DNA from: Alphaproteobacteria bacterium
Lineage (GTDB): Bacteria > Pseudomonadota > Alphaproteobacteria > JABAAW01
Direction: 5' to 3'
Assembly: GCA_014237925.1 (NCBI GenBank)
Contig: JABACB010000011.1
Span: 1-40,695, forward strand
Length of the DNA: 40,695 nucleotides
The translations under genes were made by a program, and so were the position numbers. The notes below the pieces were generated by a model. It did not search any database. It was not told the DNA's origin and was given only the letters and a program-made list of their open reading frames with translations. Shown here piece after piece: positions 16,887 through 24,301 of the stretch; within the stretch, counting starts at the first letter, position 1; every line of letters starts with the position of its first letter.

Positions 16887-18466
16887 CAGACCTTCTCCGC
16901 GCAGGACATGCGATCGAGCTGCGCGCGCACGACGGCAGCGTCGTCGAAGGGGATAAGCCTGCTGCCGACGCGTTGTCCTTGCTCGTGTCCCTTGCCCGCT
17001 ACGATCACGACATCGCCCGTTCCCATCGTGGCGATCGCATGTTCGATGGCACGCTTGCGTTCGCCGATCTCTTCGTAGGCGATCCCCTCGTCGCGCAAAG
17101 GCTGGACGATCGCCCTGCGAATCGAGGCGGCGTCTTCGCCGCGCGGATTGTCGTCGGTGACCACGACTCTGTCGGCAAGCCGTCCTGCAATCCTTCCCAT
17201 CAAAGCGCGCTTGTCGCGGTCGCGCTCGCCGCCGCATCCGAAGACGCAACCCAGCCTGCCGCCCTGCCTTCGCGCCAAACGCCGACCTTCGCGCAACACT
17301 TCCTCCAACGCTTGCGGCGTGTGCGCGTAATCGACATAGACGCGCGCCGCAAGGCGGGAGTGTTGAAATCGTTCCATACGACCGCGCGCGCAACAAAGCC
17401 CCTGCATCGTCTTGCGCAGCCACGCCGTGTTCCAAGCCCCCCCCCTGTCCGTTGTCAAGAAGGCTGCAAACGCGCCCAACAGATTGCGCAACTGAAAGGA
17501 CTCTTCGAAACCTACCTCAAGCCCCTCCAACACGATCTCCCTGTCGCCGCAAAAGTTTTCGCACCGCAAGCGCAAGGAAAACCGCGTCCGCCCCGCTTGG
17601 CATCCCTTCTGACGCACAACATCGAACGCTTGCAAGGTGTCGTCTGCGGGCTCGTCCGCCCCCTCACCCGCGACATGCGTTTGCATGATCTTCACCTTCT
17701 TGTCCGTCGCTTTCTTGTCCATCTCTCGTATCAGCTGTTGAGCGAAGGGATCGTCCTTGGGCACGATCATCCACCCCCCCTCTTCCAGCAGCTCGTGGAA
17801 CAAACGCGCTTTCGCAGCTCGGTACGCTTCCCAGCTTTTGTGGTAGTCCAAATGGTCGCGCGACAAGCCCGTCAGCACGCCTGCCTTGAAGCGCACGCCG
17901 TCGAGGCGACGCTGCGCCAAGCCGTGGCTGGAGGCTTCCAGCGCGCAATGCGAGACGCCCTCTTCCGCCAAGCTTGCAAGCAAGGCGTGCAGCTCCATCG
18001 GCTCGGCGGTCGTGAGAGCGCTGTCCTGTTTCTTGTCGATATTGTCGTCGATGCTATCGTCGCGTCCCACGCCGAGCGTTCCGAGCGACGCGCTTCGTGC
18101 GCCTGCGGCAAACCACAACTGTTGCAGAAAGAATGCGCTGGAGGTTTTTCCGTTCGTCCCCGTCAACCCTACGAGCGTCTCCGGTGCCTTCCGCCACCAC
18201 GCCGCTGCCAGCTCCGCGTAACGCTTGCGAGGATCGCGGCACTCCAGCCACAGCGTCTCGCGGGGAAGATGCGCGGGTTTGGAGGCGGAACCCGTCTCGA
18301 GCAAAATCGCACGCGCACCGCGCTCTAGCGCGTGTTCGATATAGTCTGCACCCTCGAGCGCCGTGCCGCCGAGCGCGGCGAAAAGCCAGCCCGCCTGCAG
18401 CTTGCGACTGTCGCTGGACAAGCCCTCGATTCGCCGCAAAACAGATTCGTTCGTCCAAGTCGTCAC
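16886..18466 (-). CDS. murE: UDP-MurNAc-L-Ala-D-Glu--meso-diaminopimelate ligase
   Basis: Adds the third residue of the stem peptide. SSDSRKLQAGWLF is the N-terminal domain, GLTGTNGKTSS the P-loop, LEASSHGL the substrate region and VDYAHTPQAL the C-domain start. The DNPR motif in TDDNPRGED is the hallmark of meso-DAP rather than lysine specificity. 526 residues is slightly long; two small acidic or basic insertions (DSIDDNIDKK and DKKATDKK) explain some of this. The GTG start overlaps the ftsI stop (GTGA). Confidence 0.96.
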   Translation of the reverse strand: MTTWTNESVLRRIEGLSSDSRKLQAGWLFAALGGTALEGADYIEHALERGARAILLETGSASKPAHLPRETLWLECRDPRKRYAELAAAWWRKAPETLVGLTGTNGKTSSAFFLQQLWFAAGARSASLGTLGVGRDDSIDDNIDKKQDSALTTAEPMELHALLASLAEEGVSHCALEASSHGLAQRRLDGVRFKAGVLTGLSRDHLDYHKSWEAYRAAKARLFHELLEEGGWMIVPKDDPFAQQLIREMDKKATDKKVKIMQTHVAGEGADEPADDTLQAFDVVRQKGCQAGRTRFSLRLRCENFCGDREIVLEGLEVGFEESFQLRNLLGAFAAFLTTDRGGAWNTAWLRKTMQGLCCARGRMERFQHSRLAARVYVDYAHTPQALEEVLREGRRLARRQGGRLGCVFGCGGERDRDKRALMGRIAGRLADRVVVTDDNPRGEDAASIRRAIVQPLRDEGIAYEEIGERKRAIEHAIATMGTGDVVIVAGKGHEQGQRVGSRLIPFDDAAVVRAQLDRMSCAEKV

Positions 18467-20244
18467 GGCGCGCTCTCCGCTATGCGTTGCGGCGATCGGC
18501 GGCTCGCTTCTTTCCGAAGAGCAGCTTCCATTAGGTTTTTCGTTGGGTTTTCCGTTGGGTTTTCCGTTGGGTTTTTCGTTAGGTTTTTCGTTGGGTTTTT
18601 CGTTGGGCTTTTGGTTGGGTTGTTGCGTCGAATGCCGCGCGCGACGATCATATCGCGGAAGATGGCGGCGATAGCGCGCGTCATGACGCGCGAAGCATTG
18701 ATGGCGCCCAAGTCCTCGCTGTCGCTCTGCGGTTCGTCGAGCATCGTAAAGACGACATAGCGCGGCGCGTCGACAGGCACGACGCCTACGAACGAAGCGA
18801 CGACCTTCTCGTGTCCATAGACGATCCCTTCGGCGGTGCGCACGGGCTTCTCCGCCGTTCCCGTCTTGCCGCCCAAGGCGTAGCCCGCCACGCTCGCGCG
18901 TGCACCCGTTCCGTGCTCGATGTTTTCAAACAGCAAGCGGCGCAGTGTGCCGACCGTTTCTTCCGAGAGCACATGCGCTTGCGATTGTTCTCGGCGTGCA
19001 TCCTTGACGATGACAGGCGAGCGTACGATACCGTCGCTCACCAGTCCTGCAACCGCGCTCGCCAGATGCAGAGGGGAGACGGCGATCCCGTGTCCGAATC
19101 CGATCGTCATGGCGCGCAGCTCTTCCGAGCCCGACGAAAGCAAGGGGCGGCTCTTGCCCTCGAAGGCAACGGGCAAGACATCCAGCATGCCGAAGTCCGA
19201 GAGGTAGCGTTCCTGCAACAACGCGCCCAAGTCGCGCGCGATCAGCGCCGCACCGATGTTCGACGAATGGATGAAAACTTCTTCCAGCGTCAGAGGACGC
19301 GCGCTCTGTTTGATGTCGGAGATCTTCTTGTTGGCAAAGACGATCGGCTCGCGCACATCGTAGAGACTGTCTAGCGACGCGACACGGCTCTCCAGCGCCA
19401 TCGCTACGGTCAGGATTTTGAAGATCGAGCCCAGTTCGTAGTTGCCTTGCACGACGCAGTTGAAATACTGCGACGGCGTGATCTTCGAAGGACGATGCGG
19501 ATCGAAGACGGGCAGCGAGACCAGTGCCAAAATCTCGGCGCTGCCTGCGTCCAAGATCACGCCGCAAGCAGCGCGCGCCTCGTGCGTGACATAGGCGCTC
19601 TCCAAGTGCTTGCGCAGAATATGCTGCAGAAGCTCGTCCAAGGTGAGCGCGAGCGGACGCGCGTCGCGTTGCAAGCGCGAGTTCTGACTCAACTCGATGC
19701 CGCTCTGTCCAATGTTGTCGATGTTGACGAAGCCCACGGCGTGCGCAAAAAGATCGCCGTGCGGATACAGACGCGTCGGACGCGCGATCAGATGGATGCC
19801 GGCGATCCCCAAACGGCGCACGGCATAGGCTTCGCTCGGCAAGAGACGCGCGAGCAGCCGCGAGCGTCCGCCGCGCTCCAAGCGCGCGTGCAGGCTTGGT
19901 TCGTCGAGCTGCGGCAGCACCTGCGACAGGCGGCGTGCCGCTTCTGCCAAGTCCACGCCGGCGCGTCGCATCAAGGGCACATCCGCGTTCAAACTGGAGA
20001 CCTCCAAGTCGGACGCCAGCAACACGCCGTTGCGATCGACGATGTCGGCGCGCGCGTGAAATCGCGACGACGCGCCGCTTTGTTGCGCACGGGCAGAAAG
20101 CGTCGGTTCCCAAAACGGCAAGCGCAGTAGACGCACGCTCAAGGCTGCCAAAAAGACGAAGAACACGACGCTCAACACCGTCAGCCGTGCGCGACTTTCG
20201 CGCAAACGACGCCAATAGCGTGCCTCGGAGCTCTCGGCGTTCAT
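18463..20244 (-). CDS. ftsI: Division-specific peptidoglycan transpeptidase (PBP3)
   Basis: A bitopic class B penicillin-binding protein that cross-links septal peptidoglycan with FtsW. One membrane helix lies at about residues 20-40, followed by the pedestal domain (RGDI-like RADIVDRNGVLLA). The transpeptidase motifs are S273-IF-K276, S327-S-N329 and K460-TG. The C-terminus carries an unusual Asn-Pro-Thr-Lys/Glu repeat of 12-nt units, then an Arg/Ser tail; this lies in the periplasm, beyond the catalytic domain. The ATG overlaps the ftsL stop (ATGA). Confidence 0.97.
   Translation of the reverse strand: MNAESSEARYWRRLRESRARLTVLSVVFFVFLAALSVRLLRLPFWEPTLSARAQQSGASSRFHARADIVDRNGVLLASDLEVSSLNADVPLMRRAGVDLAEAARRLSQVLPQLDEPSLHARLERGGRSRLLARLLPSEAYAVRRLGIAGIHLIARPTRLYPHGDLFAHAVGFVNIDNIGQSGIELSQNSRLQRDARPLALTLDELLQHILRKHLESAYVTHEARAACGVILDAGSAEILALVSLPVFDPHRPSKITPSQYFNCVVQGNYELGSIFKILTVAMALESRVASLDSLYDVREPIVFANKKISDIKQSARPLTLEEVFIHSSNIGAALIARDLGALLQERYLSDFGMLDVLPVAFEGKSRPLLSSGSEELRAMTIGFGHGIAVSPLHLASAVAGLVSDGIVRSPVIVKDARREQSQAHVLSEETVGTLRRLLFENIEHGTGARASVAGYALGGKTGTAEKPVRTAEGIVYGHEKVVASFVGVVPVDAPRYVVFTMLDEPQSDSEDLGAINASRVMTRAIAAIFRDMIVARGIRRNNPTKSPTKNPTKNLTKNPTENPTENPTKNLMEAALRKEASRRSPQRIAESAP
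18534..18617. repeat. 12-nt repeats in the ftsI tail
   Basis: Seven consecutive 12-mers based on ggtttttcgttg, differing at one or two positions. They encode NPTK, NPTE and NLTK/NLMx tetrapeptides in the periplasmic C-terminus of FtsI. Confidence 0.93.
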
Positions 20245-20588
20245 CGCAGCAGCTCGTAGCTTAGTGCCTGTTCCTTAGGCGGAGAGGGTGTGCTGCTTGT
20301 GCGCAGTTCTTCCGCTTCGTCCTCCGCCTCCAAGACGCGCACTTGACGCGGAGAGGCAACGCGCAGTTCTTGCAAGTACTCGCTTGCCAATCGTTCCAAG
20401 CGCGACATGCGCGTCAGATTGGCGTAATCGGCATGCAACACGCCCAGCCGCGAGCGTTCTTCTTTGAGCGCGCGCTCCAGCCGCGAGACCTCGCCGCGCA
20501 CCGCGCGCAGGGTCGTGTTCTTTTGCAAGGCGAAGCCTAGCGTCAGGAAGAAGGCGAGCAGTCCGAGCCAAGTCAGCGCGCGTCTCAT
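20241..20588 (-). CDS. ftsL: Cell division protein FtsL
   Basis: A small bitopic divisome protein that pairs with FtsB and FtsQ. It has a membrane helix at residues about 5-21 (LTWLGLLAFFLTLGFAL) and then a heptad-like coiled coil (VSRLERALKEERSRLGVLHADYANLTRMSRLERLA, residues about 32-65 in part), with an acidic, Pro-rich tail. The ATG at 20588 overlaps the rsmH stop as TGATG; an in-frame TTG immediately upstream is the alternative. Identity rests on size, topology and its place between rsmH and ftsI, since FtsL sequences are poorly conserved. Confidence 0.88.
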   Translation of the reverse strand: MRRALTWLGLLAFFLTLGFALQKNTTLRAVRGEVSRLERALKEERSRLGVLHADYANLTRMSRLERLASEYLQELRVASPRQVRVLEAEDEAEELRTSSTPSPPKEQALSYELLR

Positions 20589-21727
20589 CAAGCCGCCCTC
20601 GATGTCTTGGCGGAAAGCGCGCTGCTTTCGGCAAGGTTGGCGCGGGCAAGCTTTTCGACCGCACGCAAGCGTGCGCTACGCGCTCGCGGATTCGCCGCAA
20701 CTTCGAGCGCGCTCGCGCGGTGGGGGCGGCGCAAGAGCAAGCGATAGAGCGGACGAAAGGGCGTGCGATGGTGCAAGGGGTGCGTTCTCTGGTTATCAAT
20801 TTCATGGTCGCCAATCTTCTGGTCGCCAATTTCCTGGTCGCCAATTTTTTGGTCGCCAGATTCATGGTTGCCAGATTTCTCGTTGCTAGGAAGGTCTTGC
20901 AGGCTCGCGCGGTGGCGCGAACAGCCCGTAGCATCGCGCCCTGCCCATGTCGAGAATTGTCGTTTGACGATCCTGTCTTCGAGCGAGTGGAAGGCGATCG
21001 CAACGATCCTGCCGCCCGTGCGCAGCAGGCGGTCGGCTTGCTCCAAGCCTTGCGCGATCTGCGTGAGCTCGTCGTTGACGGCGATGCGCAGCGCCATGAA
21101 AGTTTTTGTCGCAGCGTCGATGCGTGCATGGCGTACGCTTTGCGCGCGCACCAGCGCGGCGAGCGCGAGCGTATCTTGCGGCAGCTTGCCTTGTGCGCGT
21201 GCCTCGAAGAGGGCGTGTGCGATGCGTCTTGCGTGTCGCTCGCCGCACAGGCGTAAGGCTTGTGTCAGTTCTTCTTCAGAAATGCGTTCGAGGAGCTCTT
21301 GTGCGCTCGTGCCTGATTGTGCCATGCGCATGTCGAGCGGTCCTTGTCGTTGGAACGAGAATCCTCGTTTTGGATCGTCGAGCTGCGGCGACGAGAGGCC
21401 GTAGTCGAATAGGATGCCGTCGAGGCTGTGGAGGTTTTGTCGGGCGAGCAGGGCGGCGCTTTGTGCGAAAAATCCTTGCTCCAGGCGAAAGCGAGCGGCG
21501 TGGGCTTGGAAGAAGGGTTCTTGTCTGCCGTAGACGACGGCTTCGGGGTCGCAATCGAGCGCGACGATGCGACACGAGGTCTGTTGGAGCAGGGCGCGCG
21601 CGTGTCCGCCGCGTCCGAAGGTTGCGTCCAGCACCAGCCCTTCGCCTAGCGGCGCGAACAGCTCGACGACCTCGCGCGTCATGACGCTCGTGTGCGTCGT
21701 TGGCGTATGTGTTGCTCTCTTGCTCAT
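20588..21727 (-). CDS. rsmH: 16S rRNA (cytosine1402-N4)-methyltransferase
   Basis: Methylates C1402 in the ribosomal P site using SAM. Signatures are HTSVMTREVVELF, DATFGRGGHARALL (SAM loop), FDYGLSSPQLDDPKRGFSF and FHSLEDRIVKRQF. 379 residues against about 310 usual. The excess is a run of Asp/Gln/Glu/Lys-Ile-Gly pentapeptides just after the last motif, encoded by 15-mers at 20786-20890. It follows mraZ by 49 nt. Confidence 0.96.
   Translation of the reverse strand: MSKRATHTPTTHTSVMTREVVELFAPLGEGLVLDATFGRGGHARALLQQTSCRIVALDCDPEAVVYGRQEPFFQAHAARFRLEQGFFAQSAALLARQNLHSLDGILFDYGLSSPQLDDPKRGFSFQRQGPLDMRMAQSGTSAQELLERISEEELTQALRLCGERHARRIAHALFEARAQGKLPQDTLALAALVRAQSVRHARIDAATKTFMALRIAVNDELTQIAQGLEQADRLLRTGGRIVAIAFHSLEDRIVKRQFSTWAGRDATGCSRHRASLQDLPSNEKSGNHESGDQKIGDQEIGDQKIGDHEIDNQRTHPLHHRTPFRPLYRLLLRRPHRASALEVAANPRARSARLRAVEKLARANLAESSALSAKTSRAA
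20786..20890. repeat. 15-nt repeats in rsmH
   Basis: Seven 15-mers, the central four of the type ttcctggtcgccaat and the outer ones degenerate. They encode GDQKI, GDQEI, GDHEI and related pentapeptides inserted after the conserved HSLEDR region. Confidence 0.92.
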
Positions 21728-21776
21728 GTTTTTTTGCCTGTGTTTTTTGCTCTGGCTTCTCTTACAGCTACTTCTC

Positions 21777-22349
21777 CTAGCTATTTTTCCTGGCAGCTTC
21801 TCCCAAGATTGGCGGCGGACGGCTTGCGAAGGGAGCGAGGCTTTGTTTCGTGCGTTCTTTGTACCAGCACTCGAAGCTTTGTTCGCTGAAGATGACGAAG
21901 CGACGAGCGAAGCCCACGAAGACGGCGACCTCGTGCAGGTCGATCGCTTCGAGAAAATCTTTCGGCAGAAGGATTCTGCCGTTGTTGTCGAAGGCGAGCC
22001 TTCGTGCTGCTGCGACGATTTGTGCCATGAGACTATCTTCGTCGTCCGAGAACATGGCGGTCGTCGTCTCTATCGTTGCGCAGATGCTGTGGAAGTGCGA
22101 CGGGCAGAGCGCCTCCAGGCGATGCCCGCGCGGCGACGGAAAGGCGTAGACGGCTTTCTCGTGCAGTCCTTCTTGGACTTCGCCATTTCCCCCGCCGTTC
22201 TCGCCGCCGTCTGTTGGGGGCGGCTCTGCTTTGCGGTCGTGCTCGTCGTTTTGGAGGAGCGCTTGGCGGAACTCGGCGGGGAGCGAGACGCGCCCTTTCG
22301 CATCGAGACGATTCCGATAAGTGCCGCTGAAGGTACGCAGGAGAGACAT
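21777..22349 (-). CDS. mraZ: MraZ, transcriptional regulator of the dcw cluster
   Basis: A DNA-binding protein with two SpoVT-AbrB-like half domains that represses its own operon in studied bacteria. The first half is FSGTYRNRLDAKGRVSLPAEFR and the second RLAFDNNGRILLPKDFLEAI with EVAVFVGFARRFVIFSE. At 190 residues it is longer than the usual 140-160, mainly because of a Glu/Gly/Asn-rich insertion in the first half. The ATG at 22349 fits the family start; an upstream in-frame extension runs through the likely promoter and is rejected. Confidence 0.93.
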   Translation of the reverse strand: MSLLRTFSGTYRNRLDAKGRVSLPAEFRQALLQNDEHDRKAEPPPTDGGENGGGNGEVQEGLHEKAVYAFPSPRGHRLEALCPSHFHSICATIETTTAMFSDDEDSLMAQIVAAARRLAFDNNGRILLPKDFLEAIDLHEVAVFVGFARRFVIFSEQSFECWYKERTKQSLAPFASRPPPILGEAARKNS

Positions 22350-22402
22350 GGCAGACAGGCAAGGGCGGACGAGCGGAAAAGGCGCAAGTGGAGAAAGGGA
22401 AG

Positions 22403-22432
22403 AAATCCACTTTGTTGCACTTCGCACCATTT
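22403..22432 (-). promoter_or_regulatory. Candidate MraZ boxes
   Basis: On the minus strand AAATG, AAGTG and AAGTG occur exactly 10 nt apart (22432-22428, 22422-22418, 22412-22408), directly downstream of a candidate -10. Known MraZ operators are three short direct repeats at 10-nt spacing before mraZ (TGGG type in E. coli, AAAGTG type in Mycoplasma). The assignment is by position and spacing only. Confidence 0.45.
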
Positions 22433-22458
22433 TATGGGAATGTATCCCCCTTACGCAA
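22429..22458 (-). promoter_or_regulatory. Candidate promoter of the dcw cluster
   Basis: On the minus strand TTGCGT (22458-22453) and TAAAAT (22434-22429) are separated by 18 nt. This is a plausible housekeeping promoter about 80 nt before the mraZ start, with the repeat boxes lying in the initially transcribed region. Confidence 0.4.
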
Positions 22459-22463
22459 GAAAA

Positions 22464-22492
22464 AAGACAAAAAAAACAAAATCCTCTACACT
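22464..22492 (+). promoter_or_regulatory. Candidate promoter toward trpF
   Basis: AAGACA (22464-22469) and TACACT (22487-22492) at 17-nt spacing. It diverges from the mraZ promoter within the same AT-rich spacer and would serve the small ORF, trpF and mutM. The -35 matches only four of six consensus bases. Confidence 0.35.
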
Positions 22493-22526
22493 CCTCTCGA
22501 TTCCTTCCCTCTTCTCCTTCGGCGCC

Positions 22527-22613
22527 ATGAAAAGTCCTCTTTTTGCCATCATTCTGCTGCTGCTCTCTGCGCTCGCCCTTTTCTGGACATTCTTTCCGCC
22601 CCCTCTGCCTTGA
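22527..22613 (+). CDS. Small predicted membrane peptide before trpF
   Basis: A 28-codon ORF: MKSP, a run of about 17 hydrophobic residues (LFAIILLLLSALALFWTFF) and a Pro-rich end. Its TGA overlaps the trpF ATG as TGATG, so if translated it would be coupled to trpF. No clear Shine-Dalgarno site precedes the ATG. In several alphaproteobacteria a short LapA-like membrane protein precedes trpF; this could be a shrunken relative or merely a coupling leader. No function is claimed, and it may not be made. Confidence 0.35.
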   Translation: MKSPLFAIILLLLSALALFWTFFPPPLP

Positions 22614-23248
22614 TGCTTCCGTGCGTCAAGGTCTGCGGCATCACGCACCACGACGATGCGCATCGCAGCGTGGCACTCGGAGCGAGCATGCTCGGCATCG
22701 TTTTCGCGCCTCACTCGCCACGCTACCTCTCGCCTGAAGAAGCGCGAGCCCTCGTTCAAGCGTCGCCCTCTTCTGCCGCCTTCGTCGGCGTCTTCGTCGA
22801 TGAGGCGCCTCGGATCGTCCTCGACATCGCAAAGGTGGCGGGACTCAAGAAAGTGCAGCTGCAAGGCAGCGAGACGCCTGAAACTTGTCGAGAGATCAAC
22901 AGCGTCCTTCCCGCCATCAAAGCTTTTCGTGTCGATAGAAAATTTTTGGAAGATCCGCAACAGCCCGAGCGTTACATGCATACGGAAGCGCATCTGTTCG
23001 ATAGCAAGGCGGACGGCATCGAAGGGGGCAGCGGACAACAATTCGATTGGCGTATCTTGGAAAACATTCCTCGATGCAAGCCGCGCATTCTGGCGGGCGG
23101 TCTGAACGAACATAACATTGCCGATGCGCTGGCAGCGGTGCGTCCCGATGTTGTCGACCTTTCTTCTTCGCTTGCCGAAAGAGAGAATCCTCGGCGTAAG
23201 GACTTCGACAAAATGAAGCGGTTTTTCAAAGTTTTGGAAAATACCTAA
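22613..23248 (+). CDS. trpF: Phosphoribosylanthranilate isomerase
   Basis: A TIM-barrel enzyme performing the Amadori rearrangement in tryptophan synthesis. KVCGIT carries the catalytic Cys, GVFVDE and VQLQGSE are barrel strands, LFDSKADG holds the catalytic Asp, GGSGQQFDW follows, LAGGL and DLSSSLAE bind phosphate. 211 residues from the ATG that overlaps the small upstream ORF; longer in-frame starts reach into the promoter. Unusually, the next gene is mutM, not trpB/trpA. The phosphate loop reads SSSLAE instead of the common SSGVE, a mild deviation. Confidence 0.93.
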   Translation: MLPCVKVCGITHHDDAHRSVALGASMLGIVFAPHSPRYLSPEEARALVQASPSSAAFVGVFVDEAPRIVLDIAKVAGLKKVQLQGSETPETCREINSVLPAIKAFRVDRKFLEDPQQPERYMHTEAHLFDSKADGIEGGSGQQFDWRILENIPRCKPRILAGGLNEHNIADALAAVRPDVVDLSSSLAERENPRRKDFDKMKRFFKVLENT

Positions 23249-23298
23249 CCAATACTTGCAACCAATACCTATAACCGATACCTATAACCGATGCCTGA
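23247..23298. repeat. 13-nt repeats spanning the trpF-mutM junction
   Basis: Four head-to-tail 13-mers (aaccaatacttgc, aaccaatacctat, aaccgatacctat, aaccgatgcctga) fill the whole spacer, from inside the trpF stop codon to just past the mutM start. The mutM ATG is created by one base difference (gata to gatg) in the last copy. No Shine-Dalgarno site is present. Confidence 0.92.
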
Positions 23299-24181
23299 AC
23301 TGCCGGAGGTTGAGACTGTGCGCACCTATCTCGACGGCGTGATGAGCGGGCGAGAGATAGAGGAAGTTATCCTTTACAGGAAGGATTTGCGTTTTAGATT
23401 TCCTAACAATTTTCGCAAAACCTTGGAAGGGGCGGTTGTTCGCAGGGTCTCTCGCAGAGGAAAGTTGATTTTAATCGTTTGTTGTAAAAAAGAAGATAAG
23501 GAAAGAACCCAAAAAAAGAAACATGAAAAAAATGTTTTCTTATGGCTTGTCCATTTGGGAATGTCAGGGCGGTTGTTATGGTTTTCTTGCAGAAGGGCGT
23601 GCGAAGTTGTTCGACACAGGCATGTTTGCATTCGGTTTGTGGACGGAAGTTTTTTGTGCTACGAGGATGCGCGGCGATTCGGTTTTATGGAGGTGGCGGA
23701 GGGTTGCGAGGAGGATCACAATTCTTTGAGGTTAGATCGAATGGGAATCGAACCCTTGTCAAAAAATTTCACCAAACAATGGTTATGGGATGGTGTCGTA
23801 CAGGGAGTGAGGGGGCAGGGGAGAACAATCAAGGATACGCTCATGGATCAGGGTTGTGTTGCGGGGCTGGGTAATATCTATGTCAACGAGGCTTTGTGGG
23901 CTGCGCGGGTTCATCCTTTCAGGCGTGTGGGATCGATGTCGCGCGTCGAGTGTGGCAGGATTGTCTCCAGCATTAAAAAAATTTTGTCGAGCGCAATTGC
24001 AGCAGGAGGCAGCACCTTGCGTGATTATCGCGGGGGAGACGGGGAGTTGGGTTATTTTCAGCTACGGTTGCGTGCGTATGGGCGTGGAGGGGAGGCTTGT
24101 AGGAGGAGGGGTTGTGGGGGGAGAATCGTGCGAGTGGTGCGGGGAGGGAGGGCAAGTTATTTTTGTGAGCGCGTGCGGTAA
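23291..24181 (+). CDS. mutM: Formamidopyrimidine-DNA glycosylase with damaged zinc finger
   Basis: Removes oxidised purines such as 8-oxoguanine from DNA and nicks the site. PELPEVET (catalytic Pro2 and Glu3), the RRGKLILI lysine, HLGMSGRL and DQGCVAGLGNIYVNEAL are all present. A Lys/Glu-rich insertion sits between strands near residues 66-81. The C-terminal zinc finger should be C-x2-C-x16-C-x2-C. Here it is C270-x4-C275-x16-C292 and then VR-stop, without the fourth Cys. Skipping one G at 24173 restores CERC and an end at 24191. Either a frameshift or a sequencing error is likely. Base use is clearly more A/T-rich than in neighbouring genes. Confidence 0.92.
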   Translation: MPELPEVETVRTYLDGVMSGREIEEVILYRKDLRFRFPNNFRKTLEGAVVRRVSRRGKLILIVCCKKEDKERTQKKKHEKNVFLWLVHLGMSGRLLWFSCRRACEVVRHRHVCIRFVDGSFLCYEDARRFGFMEVAEGCEEDHNSLRLDRMGIEPLSKNFTKQWLWDGVVQGVRGQGRTIKDTLMDQGCVAGLGNIYVNEALWAARVHPFRRVGSMSRVECGRIVSSIKKILSSAIAAGGSTLRDYRGGDGELGYFQLRLRAYGRGGEACRRRGCGGRIVRVVRGGRASYFCERVR

Positions 24182-24301
24182 AATGCAGTAGGATGGCAAA
24201 GACTTTTTGTATTGACGGAAAAACGCAAGACGAGCAAGCCGCAGGCGAAACGAGTTTTGCGCTTTGACTGCGCGTGAGCGATGTTTTGCATCCGTCGCAA
24301 A
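24182..24301. other. Convergent spacer mutM / permease
   Basis: 120 nt. An imperfect inverted repeat (CGCAA near 24223 with TTGCG near 24257) could end the mutM transcript, but it has no T-run right after it. A 24-codon ORF at 24193-24267 has no usable ribosome site and no recognisable features. Confidence 0.4.

Noticed and set aside
16544-18328. A 594-codon open frame on the plus strand
   Set aside because: It is antisense to murF and murE, both with full family motifs. Long antisense frames are expected from the GC-rich codon use; its translation is Arg/Ala/His-rich and resembles no family.
24193-24267. A 24-codon ORF after mutM
   Set aside because: No ribosome site at proper spacing, no features, and it partly overlaps the possible frameshift-restored mutM end region.
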